Assembly: GCF_030268885.1 (NCBI RefSeq)
Contig: NZ_BSSA01000046.1
Span: 1-41,628 of the forward strand
Source: Kitasatospora phosalacinea
GTDB taxonomy: Bacteria; Actinomycetota; Actinomycetes; Streptomycetales; Streptomycetaceae
Reading direction: 5' to 3'
DNA length: 41,628 nucleotides
Part shown: one piece after another, positions 26,169-33,994 of the stretch
Layout: each line of letters opens with the position of its first letter
Position numbering within the stretch: the first letter of the stretch is position 1
Notes under the pieces: model-generated
What the model was told of the DNA's origin: nothing
Databases searched by the model: none
Seen by the model: only the letters and a program-made list of their open reading frames with translations
Program-made: the position numbers and the translations under genes

Positions 26169-26216
26169 CAAGTCCAGGCCCTTTCACGAAACTCCGGCCA
26201 GAGCCAAATTCAAAGA

Positions 26217-26297
26217 GCGCCATCAGCGCGGGGAGCAGCAGCCATAGCAGATCCCTCCCACAGTCGGTGGGGTCATCCCCGCGGGCGCGGGGAGCAG
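26217..26297. CRISPR. CRISPR remnant 1, type I-E-like repeats (one degenerate)
   Basis: A good repeat lies at 26269-26297, with TCATCCCCGCGGGCGCGGGG as its core and the CCCCGCG/CGCGGGG palindrome of actinobacterial type I-E repeats. A degenerate copy lacking about six bases ends GCGCGGGGAGCAG at 26238, leaving a spacer of about 30 bases. The orientation of the core suggests transcription toward lower coordinates. Confidence 0.6.
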
Positions 26298-26632
26298 TCT
26301 TGTTGACCTGCGGTGTTACGAGCGGGTGGCTCGGGAATCCGCCATCTTCAAGGATTCGGATATTTGCGGCATAACGTCACTTTCCTTTCCTGCTGGGGGT
26401 TGGAGGCTTTCAGGGTGTGGGCGGGGTCAGACTTCGTGGCTACCTGGTTCCGCGTCTGGCGGTCGGGGGGTGCCACGTCGGTGGTCGGTTGTTGTTCGGT
26501 TGTGCTGTGGAGGTGTCAAGGAGCGTGGTGGTGCGGGCGCATGCTTCCACGGCCCTCTGACACAGCAGCAGGCCTTCCTGCCTGGGCGCGAGGGGCCCGA
26601 GAGGGGTGAGGGGTGACCAGCATGGTGCTCAC
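26298..26632. other. Unassigned 335-base segment between two CRISPR remnants
   Basis: It lies between the two repeat islands and carries no repeat. It holds A+T-richer patches (near 26345-26395) relative to its surroundings. Candidates are a CRISPR leader or decayed array and flank. No convincing protein frame was found. Confidence 0.4.
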
Positions 26633-26722
26633 GGGGCCGTCCCCGCGGGTGCGGGGAGGAGAACGACAAGCCCCTCGTCCGAATCCACGTCGCGGGAGCA
26701 TCCCCGCGGGTGCGGGGATGGT
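26633..26722. CRISPR. CRISPR remnant 2, two 29-bp repeats and one 32-bp spacer
   Basis: Repeats at 26633-26661 and 26694-26722 share the core TCCCCGCGGGTGCGGGGA and lie exactly 61 bases apart, the period of type I-E arrays. The spacer is 26662-26693. The repeats differ from each other at the ends, so the array is decaying. No cas gene is present in the window. Confidence 0.65.
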
Positions 26723-27004
26723 CCCGGACGCCGAAGCGACCGAAGCGACCGGTGCGGCCACCCATGCCGCGTCCGCGGGCCAGCCCAGGTCGAGGCGGTG
26801 GTCGCGGGCCAGGGCGAGGCCTTGGCGCATACACGCGACCAGCAGGCGCCGCCCGGCGTCCGCGGTGTTGGTCCACTGCTCGCCGAGCGCGTCGAAGGTG
26901 CGGGTGTCCGTGGCGGCCCAGTCCTGTTCAGAGCAGCGGTCGCGGGGTGGTCCGTCGGCCCGGCGCAGGGTGGTGGAGCGCACCACGTCGCGCAGGTGGT
27001 AGGA
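26723..27004 (-). pseudogene. Fragment of an unidentified gene next to the CRISPR remnant
   Basis: The minus strand encodes YHLRDVVRSTTLRRADGPP, DWAATDTRTFDALGEQWTNT and RLLVACMRQGLALARDHRL, with believable composition and high third-position GC. It lacks a start (an in-frame TAG lies just upstream at about 27006) and runs into the CRISPR repeat. I do not recognise it. Confidence 0.35.
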
Positions 27005-27177
27005 CTACGGGGCCAGCAGGCCCTCGCGGGGGTAGGGCGGCCGAGCGCCCCGGGCGCACGAGCGGGGCGGACCGGGCTGATCCGCTCACCTCCTTGCCGT
27101 CGGCTCGGCGTTCGCAGTCTGCCATGGGGCCGGTGCGCGGTTGTGGGGCCGTTGGTGGTGCAGGTCGGCGATCTGAG

Positions 27178-28760
27178 CTTGGCGTTTATCCACGCACGTC
27201 ACTCGACCTGCTGATCTGCGGTTCTTCCCGGGACAGCAGAGGCGGCCGTTCTCCACGCTTCGAGGTGTCGAGTCAGGAAGCACGAGAGAACGGCCGCTGT
27301 GTATGAGTCTGCCTGCCGATGTGCCCGCTGGTGACGCATTGGGTGTCCTGTCCCGCTTTCGGGTCGAGTTCTACGAGTGCCTTTACGCCCGCGCGGATGT
27401 GCTCTTCGAACTCACGGACGCGGTGCTGTGTGCGGAGGGGCCGGTCAGGACGCTGGTCGAGCTGTCGTTGGCGGCCGAGCACCGGCGCGGGCACGGTGCG
27501 CTGTACCAGGGGCTGGACCGGGGCTGGGCCGAGCCCGCCCGACTGCGCGAGGTCCTGGCCGGCCTGCCGCTGCCGCGGGCGGCCGACGGGCGGATCGTGC
27601 TGGCCGTGGACGTGAGCAACTGGCTCCGCCCCGACGCCCCGACAAGCGACGAGCGGCTGTTCTGCCATGTCTACGGGCGCGGGGACCGCAGCCGGGACCA
27701 GTTCGTTCCGGGCTGGCCGTACTCCTTCGTCGCCGCGCTGGAATCCGGCCGCGCTTCCTGGGTCGCGCTGCTGGATGCCGTGCGGCTCGGGCCGGCCGAC
27801 GACGCTACCGCCGTCACCGCCGTCCAACTGCGCGGTGTCGTCGAGCGGTTGCTCCGGGCCGGGCACTGGGTGCCGGGCGACCCGGAGATCCTGATCGTGA
27901 TGGACTCCGGCTACGACGTCACCTACCTCTCCCACGCCCTGGCCGACCTGCCGGTGGTTCTGCTCGGTCGTCTGCGCTCGGACCGGGTCATGCTCCGCGA
28001 CCCCGGCCCCGACCGCCGCGGGCCGAAGGGCGGGCGACCCCGCCGACACGGCGGAGTCCTCACCTTCGCCAAACCCGACACCTGGCACACCCCCGACACC
28101 GCCACGGCCACCGACACCACCCGCTACGGCACCGCCGAGGCGACGGCCTGGGACCGGATGCACCCCCGGCTCACCCACCGCGGCCCCTGGCTGGACCACG
28201 CCGAGGAGGAACTACCCGTCCTGCACGGCACGTTGATTCGGCTCAAGGTCGAGCGTCTGCCGGGCGACCGGGACCCGAAACCGGTCTGGCTGTGGTGCTC
28301 GGCCACCGCGGCCACCGGCACGGACGTGGACCTGTGGTGGCAGTCCTTCCTCCGCCGATTCGACCTGGAGCACACCTTCCGGCTGATGAAGCAGACCCTC
28401 GGCTGGACCGCCCCGAAGATCCGCCACGCCGACACCGCCGATCTGTGGACCTGGCTGATCATCGCCGCCCACACCCAGATCCGCCTCGCCCGACCCCTGG
28501 CCGAAGACGTACGTCGGCCCTGGGAGCGACCGGCGACCGAACCCCGCCGTCTCACCCCCGCCCGCGTCCGCCGGGGGTTTCGCAACATCCGCGCGACAGC
28601 GGCCCGTCCGGCAGCCGCACCGAAACCGTCCCGGCCAGGCCCGGGACGGCCTCCCGGCTCGAAGAACAAGCACCGGGCCCCACGCCACAACGTCGGCAAG
28701 ACGGCCAAACGAGCCGACTCGATCAAGGAACATCAAAGCCGACGAGGATAAACGCCAAGC
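27178..28760 (+). mobile_element. Complete DDE insertion sequence (NF041680-type), 15-bp inverted repeats
   Basis: GCTTGGCGTTTATCC (27178-27192) is matched by its exact reverse complement at 28746-28760. TGA flanks both ends (27175-27177 and 28761-28763), a 3-bp target duplication. One intact transposase gene lies inside. The element sits upstream of the WXG100-like gene, so it may have separated that gene from its original promoter. Confidence 0.88.
27303..28751 (+). CDS. DDE transposase, NF041680-like
   Basis: A 482-residue transposase. RNase H-like acids are visible in RIVLAVDVSNWLRPDAP (about residue 101), ILIVMDSGYDVTYLSHALAD (about 200) and FDLEHTFRLMKQTLGWTAPK (about 358), with the last motif resembling the E-helix of IS4-superfamily enzymes. 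The C-terminal tail is very basic and Pro-rich (KPSRPGPGRPPGSKNKHRAP). This matches a family widespread in Streptomyces that is catalogued as an NF041680-type putative transposase. ATG at 27303. The frame is open throughout. Confidence 0.85.
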   Translation: MSLPADVPAGDALGVLSRFRVEFYECLYARADVLFELTDAVLCAEGPVRTLVELSLAAEHRRGHGALYQGLDRGWAEPARLREVLAGLPLPRAADGRIVLAVDVSNWLRPDAPTSDERLFCHVYGRGDRSRDQFVPGWPYSFVAALESGRASWVALLDAVRLGPADDATAVTAVQLRGVVERLLRAGHWVPGDPEILIVMDSGYDVTYLSHALADLPVVLLGRLRSDRVMLRDPGPDRRGPKGGRPRRHGGVLTFAKPDTWHTPDTATATDTTRYGTAEATAWDRMHPRLTHRGPWLDHAEEELPVLHGTLIRLKVERLPGDRDPKPVWLWCSATAATGTDVDLWWQSFLRRFDLEHTFRLMKQTLGWTAPKIRHADTADLWTWLIIAAHTQIRLARPLAEDVRRPWERPATEPRRLTPARVRRGFRNIRATAARPAAAPKPSRPGPGRPPGSKNKHRAPRHNVGKTAKRADSIKEHQSRRG

Positions 28761-28837
28761 TGAGTACTCGTACGGATACCACGTGTCGCTGCGTGACCGT
28801 ATGATCGCCGCTTGTGTCACCGACCGAGGGGGGATCA

Positions 28838-29146
28838 GTGAGCGAACAGATCAGCGTGGACCCGGCCGAGTTGAGGGCTTCGGCGGCAGCCGCGCGCAGC
28901 ATCGGTGAGGAACTGCAGCAGCCGAGCGCGGCGGCGATCGCTTCCAGTCGTTCGACGGGCAGCGAGTTGGCCGGGTGGTCGATCGGAGGGGAGTTGCAGA
29001 GTCTCGCGCAGGGGTGGGACCCGGTGTTCGGGAAGCTGACGGAGCGTCTGGTCACCACTGCCTGCGCGCTGGAGGCCAGCGCGCAGGGGCACGAGTGGAA
29101 CGACGGCCAGATCGCCGAGATGTGGCAGCGGCAGGGGCAGCGGTGA
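28838..29146 (+). CDS. WXG100-like small protein (ESX/type VII secretion)
   Basis: A 102-residue helical protein from a GTG at 28838, with a strong purine run (GAGGGGGGA, 28825-28833) as ribosome binding site. It has the length, lack of signal peptide and helical hairpin pattern of WXG100 proteins: helix 1 PAELRASAAAARSIGEELQQ, a turn region containing GWSIG, and helix 2 KLTERLVTTACALEASAQGH. The canonical W-x-G is imperfect (W-S-I-G). Its stop overlaps the GTG of the next gene as GTGA, so the two are coupled and the proteins probably pair. WXG100 partners act as secretion chaperones of larger WXG effectors. Confidence 0.7.
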   Translation: MSEQISVDPAELRASAAAARSIGEELQQPSAAAIASSRSTGSELAGWSIGGELQSLAQGWDPVFGKLTERLVTTACALEASAQGHEWNDGQIAEMWQRQGQR

Positions 29147-30777
29147 GCGGGGACTTCGTGCTGCTGCGGCGTTTCGATCCCGCCGGGCTGCGTGAGAGCG
29201 CCGGGAGGTGGCGTCGGCTGTCGGTGGCGTCGGAGGAGTTCAACGGTCAGCACCGGCACCGGGTCAGCGGGCCGCTGCGGGGGCACTGGCAGGGCAAGGA
29301 TGCGGACAGCGCGTTCTTCACGATGGAGTCCACCGAGCAGAAGCTGGAAGTCGTGCGGGTGGAGGCCGAGTCGGTGGCGCTGGTGCTGGACACCGTCGCG
29401 GAGCGGATGGACCAGGCCAGGACGAACCTGTCCAATGCCCTCCAGCGGGCTGACGAGTGGCACCTGCCGGTGGCCGACGACGGCACGGTCGGCCTGCCGC
29501 CGCAGGCTGAACCGGACCGCCACGACCCGGACGCCCGCGAGGAGCGGCAGAACCAGGTCCAGCTGCGCGACCAGGTCCAGGACCGCATCAACGCCGCGCT
29601 CACCGCCGCCCGCGAGGCCAGCGACCAGGGCGCCCGCGCACTCGGACGGCTCAGCGCCGACGTCCTCACCCAGATCCGGGTGGACGGTGCCGCGAGCGAG
29701 TCCGCGAAGGACGTCCAGGACGTCGCGAAGGACCTGGGCCTCGCCGCCCCGTACATCCCGGAGAACAAGGACCCCCGGCAGAGCGCCGAGTGGTGGAAGT
29801 CCCTGACGCCCGAACAGCAGCAGAGCTACATCACCTTGCATCCCGAGGAGATCGGCCGCCTGGACGGCCTGCCCGCCACGGTGCGGGACCAGGCCAACCG
29901 CCTCGTCGTGGAGCAGCAGCTCGACACCCTGAAGGCCGGAAACGCCAAGGGGTCGGGCATCACCTACGAGGAGTGGAACCAGCGCCAGACCAATCTCCAC
30001 GCCCTCAAGGAGGCGCTCGAGAAGGGGGACGCGGCGGACGGGCAGCATCAGCTGTTCCTGCTCCAGGTGGACGCGAGCGGCGACGGCAAGGCGGTGGTGT
30101 CCACCGGCAACCCGGACACCGCCGACCACACCGCGGTCCTGGTCCCCGGTACCGGCACGACGATGACCTCCACGTCGGGCCAGATCGACCGCATCGGCAG
30201 ACTGCAGGACTCGGCGGAAAGGGCGGACCCGGGATCGAAAGTCGCGGTGATCTCCTGGCTCGGCTACGACGCACCCGAGTTCAGCGGCAGTGTCATGACC
30301 CCCGGCCGCACCGAGGACGGAGCCGAGGACATGCGCCGCTTCACCGACGGCCTGCGCGTCGCCGAAGGGGACCACCGCAGCAATCTCACCGTCATCGGCC
30401 ACAGCTACGGCACCACCGCGGTCGGGGCCGCCGCAGCCGGCGGCCAGGGCCTGCAGGCCGACGACATCGTCGCCATCGCCAGCCCCGGCATGGACACCGA
30501 CAGTGCCGGGAACCTCCACATCAATCCCGACCACTTCTGGGCCGGCACCGCAGCCGACGACAACATCAGCCTCGTCACCGGGGCGACCCTCGGCCCCGAC
30601 CCCACCCTCGGTGCTTTCGGCGGGCAGACCCTCGCCATCGACACCCATGGACACAGTGGCTACTGGGACCCCGACAGCGAAAGCCTGAACAACCAGGGAC
30701 GGATCATCGCCGGACGGCGGCCGAACACCGTCGACAACCACCGGGACGAGCCTCCCGCCATTGTGCCCGGCCTCTGA
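29143..30777 (+). CDS. WXG-fused alpha/beta hydrolase (DUF1023 type), putative type VII effector
   Basis: A 544-residue protein without a signal peptide. The N-terminal 100 residues form a WXG-like helical hairpin with HWQGKD (about 46-51) at the turn and helix VEAESVALVLDTVAERMDQA. A helical middle (about 110-330) contains QNQVQLRDQVQDRINAALTA and WWKSLTPEQQQSYITLHPEE, typical of this family. The C-terminal domain (about 335-540) is a DUF1023-type hydrolase: VLVPGTGTTMTST, VAVISWLGYDAPEF and the nucleophile elbow GHSYGTTAVG (Ser near residue 420), with a late THGHSGYW providing a candidate His. The layout suggests export by a type VII system and lipase/esterase activity. A lipoprotein gene follows. 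Confidence 0.82.
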   Translation: MSGDFVLLRRFDPAGLRESAGRWRRLSVASEEFNGQHRHRVSGPLRGHWQGKDADSAFFTMESTEQKLEVVRVEAESVALVLDTVAERMDQARTNLSNALQRADEWHLPVADDGTVGLPPQAEPDRHDPDAREERQNQVQLRDQVQDRINAALTAAREASDQGARALGRLSADVLTQIRVDGAASESAKDVQDVAKDLGLAAPYIPENKDPRQSAEWWKSLTPEQQQSYITLHPEEIGRLDGLPATVRDQANRLVVEQQLDTLKAGNAKGSGITYEEWNQRQTNLHALKEALEKGDAADGQHQLFLLQVDASGDGKAVVSTGNPDTADHTAVLVPGTGTTMTSTSGQIDRIGRLQDSAERADPGSKVAVISWLGYDAPEFSGSVMTPGRTEDGAEDMRRFTDGLRVAEGDHRSNLTVIGHSYGTTAVGAAAAGGQGLQADDIVAIASPGMDTDSAGNLHINPDHFWAGTAADDNISLVTGATLGPDPTLGAFGGQTLAIDTHGHSGYWDPDSESLNNQGRIIAGRRPNTVDNHRDEPPAIVPGL

Positions 30778-30806
30778 GGCCGGCTGCCGCAGAGAGACCG
30801 AATTCC

Positions 30807-31346
30807 ATGCCTCGACCAAAATTCCGCACGCGCCGTCATCTGAACGCCGCCACAGTCCTGTTCCTGTCACTACTCCTGGGAGGCTGCGTGAACAGCCCAG
30901 ATCCGAACGAGCCGTTGCCCGTCATGGCCAAGAGCGAGGCCCAGACATGGGCACAGCGCATGACCGAGCACCTGGCCGAGGTCGGCGGTGTCACTGTGGC
31001 GCCGGAGTCCATCAAGCCCTACTTCAGCAACTGCGAGGGAAAGAACGGCGAGGTCGTCGAGGACGGCCGCTACACCCTCGCCTACCATGCCGCCAGTACG
31101 GTCCCCGTGGATCAGCACCCCGAAGCCGTCCGCAAGATCCGGGCCGCCCTGGAGAAGGAGGGCTTCCGCATCACCGGTTACCGCGAGACGGTGGACGGCC
31201 AGCCCGACGTGCTCTTGTACGCCAAACACGATGAAGGCCGCTACTTCATCGACGTCGGCACCACCGGCGGTGTCCACTGGCTCTCCATCAGTGTCAGCAC
31301 CCGCTGCCTCATGCCGCCCTCCGCATCCTCCACAGCGCAGAAGTAG
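30807..31346 (+). CDS. Lipoprotein, candidate partner or immunity protein of the hydrolase
   Basis: A 179-residue protein with a basic start (PRPKFRTRRHLN), a hydrophobic stretch and lipobox LLLGGC at about residues 22-27. The exported part has YFSNCEGKNGEVVEDGRYTL and a C-terminal STRCLMPP, two Cys that could be bridged, and a compact alpha/beta pattern (AVRKIRAALEKEGFRITGYR). It lies 29 bases behind the hydrolase gene in the same orientation and is closed by a strong hairpin. WXG / DUF1023 hydrolase / lipoprotein trios recur in Streptomyces. An immunity role against a secreted lipase is an inference from position and predicted location. Confidence 0.72.
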   Translation: MPRPKFRTRRHLNAATVLFLSLLLGGCVNSPDPNEPLPVMAKSEAQTWAQRMTEHLAEVGGVTVAPESIKPYFSNCEGKNGEVVEDGRYTLAYHAASTVPVDQHPEAVRKIRAALEKEGFRITGYRETVDGQPDVLLYAKHDEGRYFIDVGTTGGVHWLSISVSTRCLMPPSASSTAQK

Positions 31347-31397
31347 CAACGCAGACGGGCTGCACCATAGCCGCACATCCGCCGCCACCACCGATGA

Positions 31398-31437
31398 CGG
31401 CCTGGCCCTCGCGCTCGTCGACACGAGGGCCAGGCCG
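31398..31437. terminator. Strong hairpin closing the WXG operon
   Basis: A perfect 14-bp stem: CGGCCTGGCCCTCG (31398-31411) pairs with CGAGGGCCAGGCCG (31424-31437), 12-base loop. It lies between two convergent genes (ends at 31346 and 31476), so it can serve both directions. Confidence 0.75.
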
Positions 31438-31475
31438 CCAGCCTACGTGCACCGAAACCGTCCACCGCCTCCGCT

Positions 31476-31769
31476 CTACAGGTCGACCCCGGCAGTCCGG
31501 GCAGCGGCGTTCAGCTGCTCCAGCACCGCGGCCGCGGCCTGGCAGGTGACCGGGCCCTCCTCGAGCAGCAGCCCGCCGAGCTCGGCGGTGGCCGCGGCTG
31601 CCGGCACCGGGACCTCGACGGTGCACAGCTGCAGCAGCCGGGCGGCGGCCCGGCCGCCGGCGGTGCTGAGGACCGGATGGTCCGGGCTGCCGCTGCTGCC
31701 CGGATTGGGGATCAAGGCGGTCGGACCTGCGCCGAGGACCAGCGGTCGGGCAGTGGAAGAGGAGCTCAC
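31476..31769 (-). CDS. Hypothetical small protein
   Basis: A 97-residue frame from a GTG at 31769: VSSSSTARPLVLGAGPTALI, then helical repeats (AARLLQLCTVEVPVPAAAAT, AAVLEQLNAAARTAGVDL). GGGAGG touches the start codon, too close to be ideal. The frame continues open upstream to 32018 with poor composition, so the gene may be truncated by the integrase remnant beyond it. No family recognised. Confidence 0.5.
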   Translation of the reverse strand: MSSSSTARPLVLGAGPTALIPNPGSSGSPDHPVLSTAGGRAAARLLQLCTVEVPVPAAAATAELGGLLLEEGPVTCQAAAAVLEQLNAAARTAGVDL

Positions 31770-31845
31770 CTCCCGATCAACCCCGGCCGGGGCACCGAGG
31801 GCACGGCCGGAGGGGTAACCCGGGGCAGGCCGGTCGTTGGGCAGC

Positions 31846-32403
31846 AGTGAGGACCGACCGCCGCGTCCGGATCGAGCGAGCGTTCGCCCCGTCGGCTTCC
31901 GGGGCAGCAAACCGAGGAGTCCGGCTTCGCCACCCAGCAGAAGGCCAGGACCAGGCTCGCCGAGGTCCACCACGCGCGCAAGAACTCCCCGCAGAGCCAG
32001 CACAAGGCGGAGCCGCATCCAGAAGTACGGCGGGATGCAGTTCTCGGCCTACGCCGCCGAGTGGCTCAAGGGCCAGCGTCACCAGGGTCCGCCCTCGCTG
32101 CGGATGCTCGAGTCCACTCTGAAACACCACCTCCTCCCGACGTTCGGCAGTCGCCGCGCGGGGACCTCCGACCACAAGGTCGTGGAGGCCTTCGTCGGGA
32201 CGATGGAACGCGACGGGGCCTGCCTCGCCGCCCAGACCCGCGCGTTCGTCCGCCTGAAGATGATCCTGCTGGACGCGCACCGGCTCGGCCCCTCCGAGAA
32301 CAACCCGGTGGACGGCGTCCAGCCCCCGCAGTACGACCCCAAGCACGCGGTGATCCCCCCTCGCCCAGCTCCAGGGGATCCGCACCGCCGGAGACGACGA
32401 GCC
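31846..32403 (+). pseudogene. Tyrosine-recombinase-type integrase remnant (core-binding domain)
   Basis: The clean part encodes MQFSAYAAEWLKGQRHQG, SLRMLESTLKHHLLPTFGSR and VRLKMILLDAHRLGPSENNP with VDGVQPPQYDP, the SAM-like core-binding domain of a Streptomyces phage-type integrase. Upstream, GFATQQKARTRLAEVHHARK is in a different frame. Downstream, LAQLQGIRTAGDDE is shifted by an extra C near 32360. The catalytic domain with R-H-R-Y residues is absent; similarity stops at about 32403, where an IS5-like end begins. Confidence 0.75.
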
Positions 32404-32524
32404 TTTTCAGGGCGGCCACCGAACGGGTGATGGCCGAGCGGTGGGAATGAGGGCAGAACGAACGAGGCCTCCGGGCGGTTGAGCGAGATGTCTCACATCT
32501 CAAGCAACCAGCCAGGAACCCTCG

Positions 32525-32833
32525 TTGGTCACCTATCCTGCCGCACTGGACCTGCCGCACGCTCTCGTCGAGTGGGTCACCACGCTCATCGTCACCCGCG
32601 AAGGTGACCGCCGCTGCAAACTCCGACCCTCGCAACGCGCCCTGGTCGCGCTGGTCTACCTCCGCAAGCACGACACCCTCGCCCAGATCGCCGCCGGCTT
32701 CCGGATCAGCGTCGGCACCGCCCACGCCTACGTCCACCAGGTCACCGACCTACTGGGCCGGAAGGCGCCCGGCCTGACCCGGGCACTGCGCGAGTCCGAC
32801 CCCGAGTACGTCCTGGTCGACGGCACCCTCGCC
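32525..32833 (+). pseudogene. IS5-like transposase, N-terminal HTH part only
   Basis: From a TTG at 32525 the frame reads VTYPAALDLPHALVEWVTTL, RPSQRALVALVYLRKHDTLA and GFRISVGTAHAYVHQVTDLL, then YVLVDGTLA with the first catalytic acid. It is a relative of the intact element at 8327-9239, but clearly a different one. After VDGTLA (about 32833) the frame continues to 33058 without family resemblance, so the catalytic domain is lost. The left end of the element is probably near 32404. Confidence 0.75.
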
Positions 32834-33459
32834 CGGCCCAGGATCTTCGACGCGCTCGCGGGCCTGGTCCACCTCCGCCTCGTCGCCCTCGGACAGGCCA
32901 GGGCGGACATCACGTGGGCGGGACGGCCCGGGCTCGCGCTTCCCGAGGTATGGGAGGAAGGCATGGACGACTCCCTCGACGCCGCCACCGCCGACACGCT
33001 CAACACCGCACCCCTGCGAGTCCTGCTCGCCTCGCACACTCCTGCGGCTTCCGCATGACGGTGCCGGTGACTCCAGCGGATGCGAGGCCCTCTCCCTAAC
33101 GACTTCCGTCCGCAGGCCGACGCTAGAGGGTGGGGAATCGCGCGAGCAGGTCCGAGGAACACCCAAGCGCGGGGTGGGAAATCCGGGGAGCCCCATCACC
33201 TCGACCAGCCCCGGGTGAGCGACCACGCCCACGAAGCCCTGGAGTACATCCACCGAGGCCGGGACGTCCGCCGCCGAACCGCCGGGCACGGCTCGGCCGT
33301 ACCCGGCCCGGACCGGGGCCCAGCCGTACCGCGTCCGGGCGGGCAGCTGCGCGACCTGGTCGACCAGCGCCTCGACCAGCAGCGGTAGGCCCGGCCCGCA
33401 CCCGCCATTCCGGCCCCGGTGCCGCGGCGGCCGGTCATGGCGGGTGCCCCGGCACCCGC
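32834..33459. other. Unassigned region between transposase fragments
   Basis: About 625 bases. A plus frame ending at 33388 (SDHAHEALEYIHRGRDVRR, LRDLVDQRLDQQR) has good third-position GC but no start or family; a minus frame over the same bases is equally open. Nothing is recognised with confidence. A short GGGTGCC/GGCACCC inverted repeat lies at 33444-33459. Confidence 0.3.
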
Positions 33460-33828
33460 TCACCTGCGGATGGTGTGCCGGATGCCACGTCCGCGCAGGT
33501 AGGTGCGGATCCTGCGGGAGCTGCAACCCTTGTCGGCGATGACGTGATCGGGTCGGGTTCGTGGCCGGCCCGGCCCGATCCTGGGCACGCGGATGTCGGC
33601 CATCACGGCCTCGAAGCGGGTGCAGTCGTTGCGGTTGCCGCCGGTCAGGACGAAGCCGAGCGGGCGACCGCGCCCGTCGCAGGCCAGGTGGAGTTTGGTG
33701 CTCAGTCCGCCACGGGATCGGCCGAGGGCGTGATCACCCGCTTCGTCCCGGTCGAAGGCCCCGTTACCGTTTTCGCGGCCCCGCAACGGGGTTCCCGGCC
33801 TCCCGGCCCGGCATGACTTTCGCCCCTT
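33460..33828 (-). pseudogene. IS5-family transposase, middle part (split by IS110)
   Basis: Encodes RENGNGAFDRDEAGDHALGR, SRGGLSTKLHLACDGRGRPL and GNRNDCTRFEAVMADIRVP, then VIADKGCSSRRIRTYLRGRG with a catalytic Asp. It ends RHTIRR and a stop where the family continues, so the C-terminus with the Glu is lost. The N-terminal part is found at 35216-35545. Joining AAGGK from there to KGRKSCRAG here gives a continuous frame when the IS110 segment is removed. Confidence 0.85.
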
Positions 33829-33994
33829 GTCGGCCATGATCGAAAAAGTGGTGTCACCGGGCTCGGAGGCGTTGGCAGACCGCTGATTAGGGGCTTGAGC
33901 GCCGATCCCGCACTCGGGTGAGGCAGGCTCTTCGTAACGTGGATGCCAGCACGCTGATGCCGCAGGGCCGGGGAACGGGATCTGGGGAGGGGCA
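33829..33994 (+). ncRNA. Candidate IS110 bridge RNA region (left non-coding end)
   Basis: The 166 bases between the inferred left end of IS110 and its transposase start have no protein frame of note. In the IS110 group the left end encodes the bridge RNA whose loops pair with target and donor. The position and size fit. The loops were not resolved by eye. Confidence 0.45.

Noticed and set aside
26427..26876. Minus frame containing DHPRTRGDAP and SPHPRGRP
   Set aside because: Typical spurious translation of type I-E CRISPR repeats.
27200..27300. Possible tRNA or small RNA upstream of the DDE transposase
   Set aside because: No cloverleaf or anticodon arm could be drawn; the stretch is the non-coding left end of the insertion element.
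33443..33460. GGGTGCC/GGCACCC as a terminator
   Set aside because: The loop would be only two bases, too tight for a stable hairpin of this stem length.
32750..33526. Minus frame with LPLLVEALVDQVAQLPARTR
   Set aside because: Equally open on the opposite strand, no start signal and no family resemblance.
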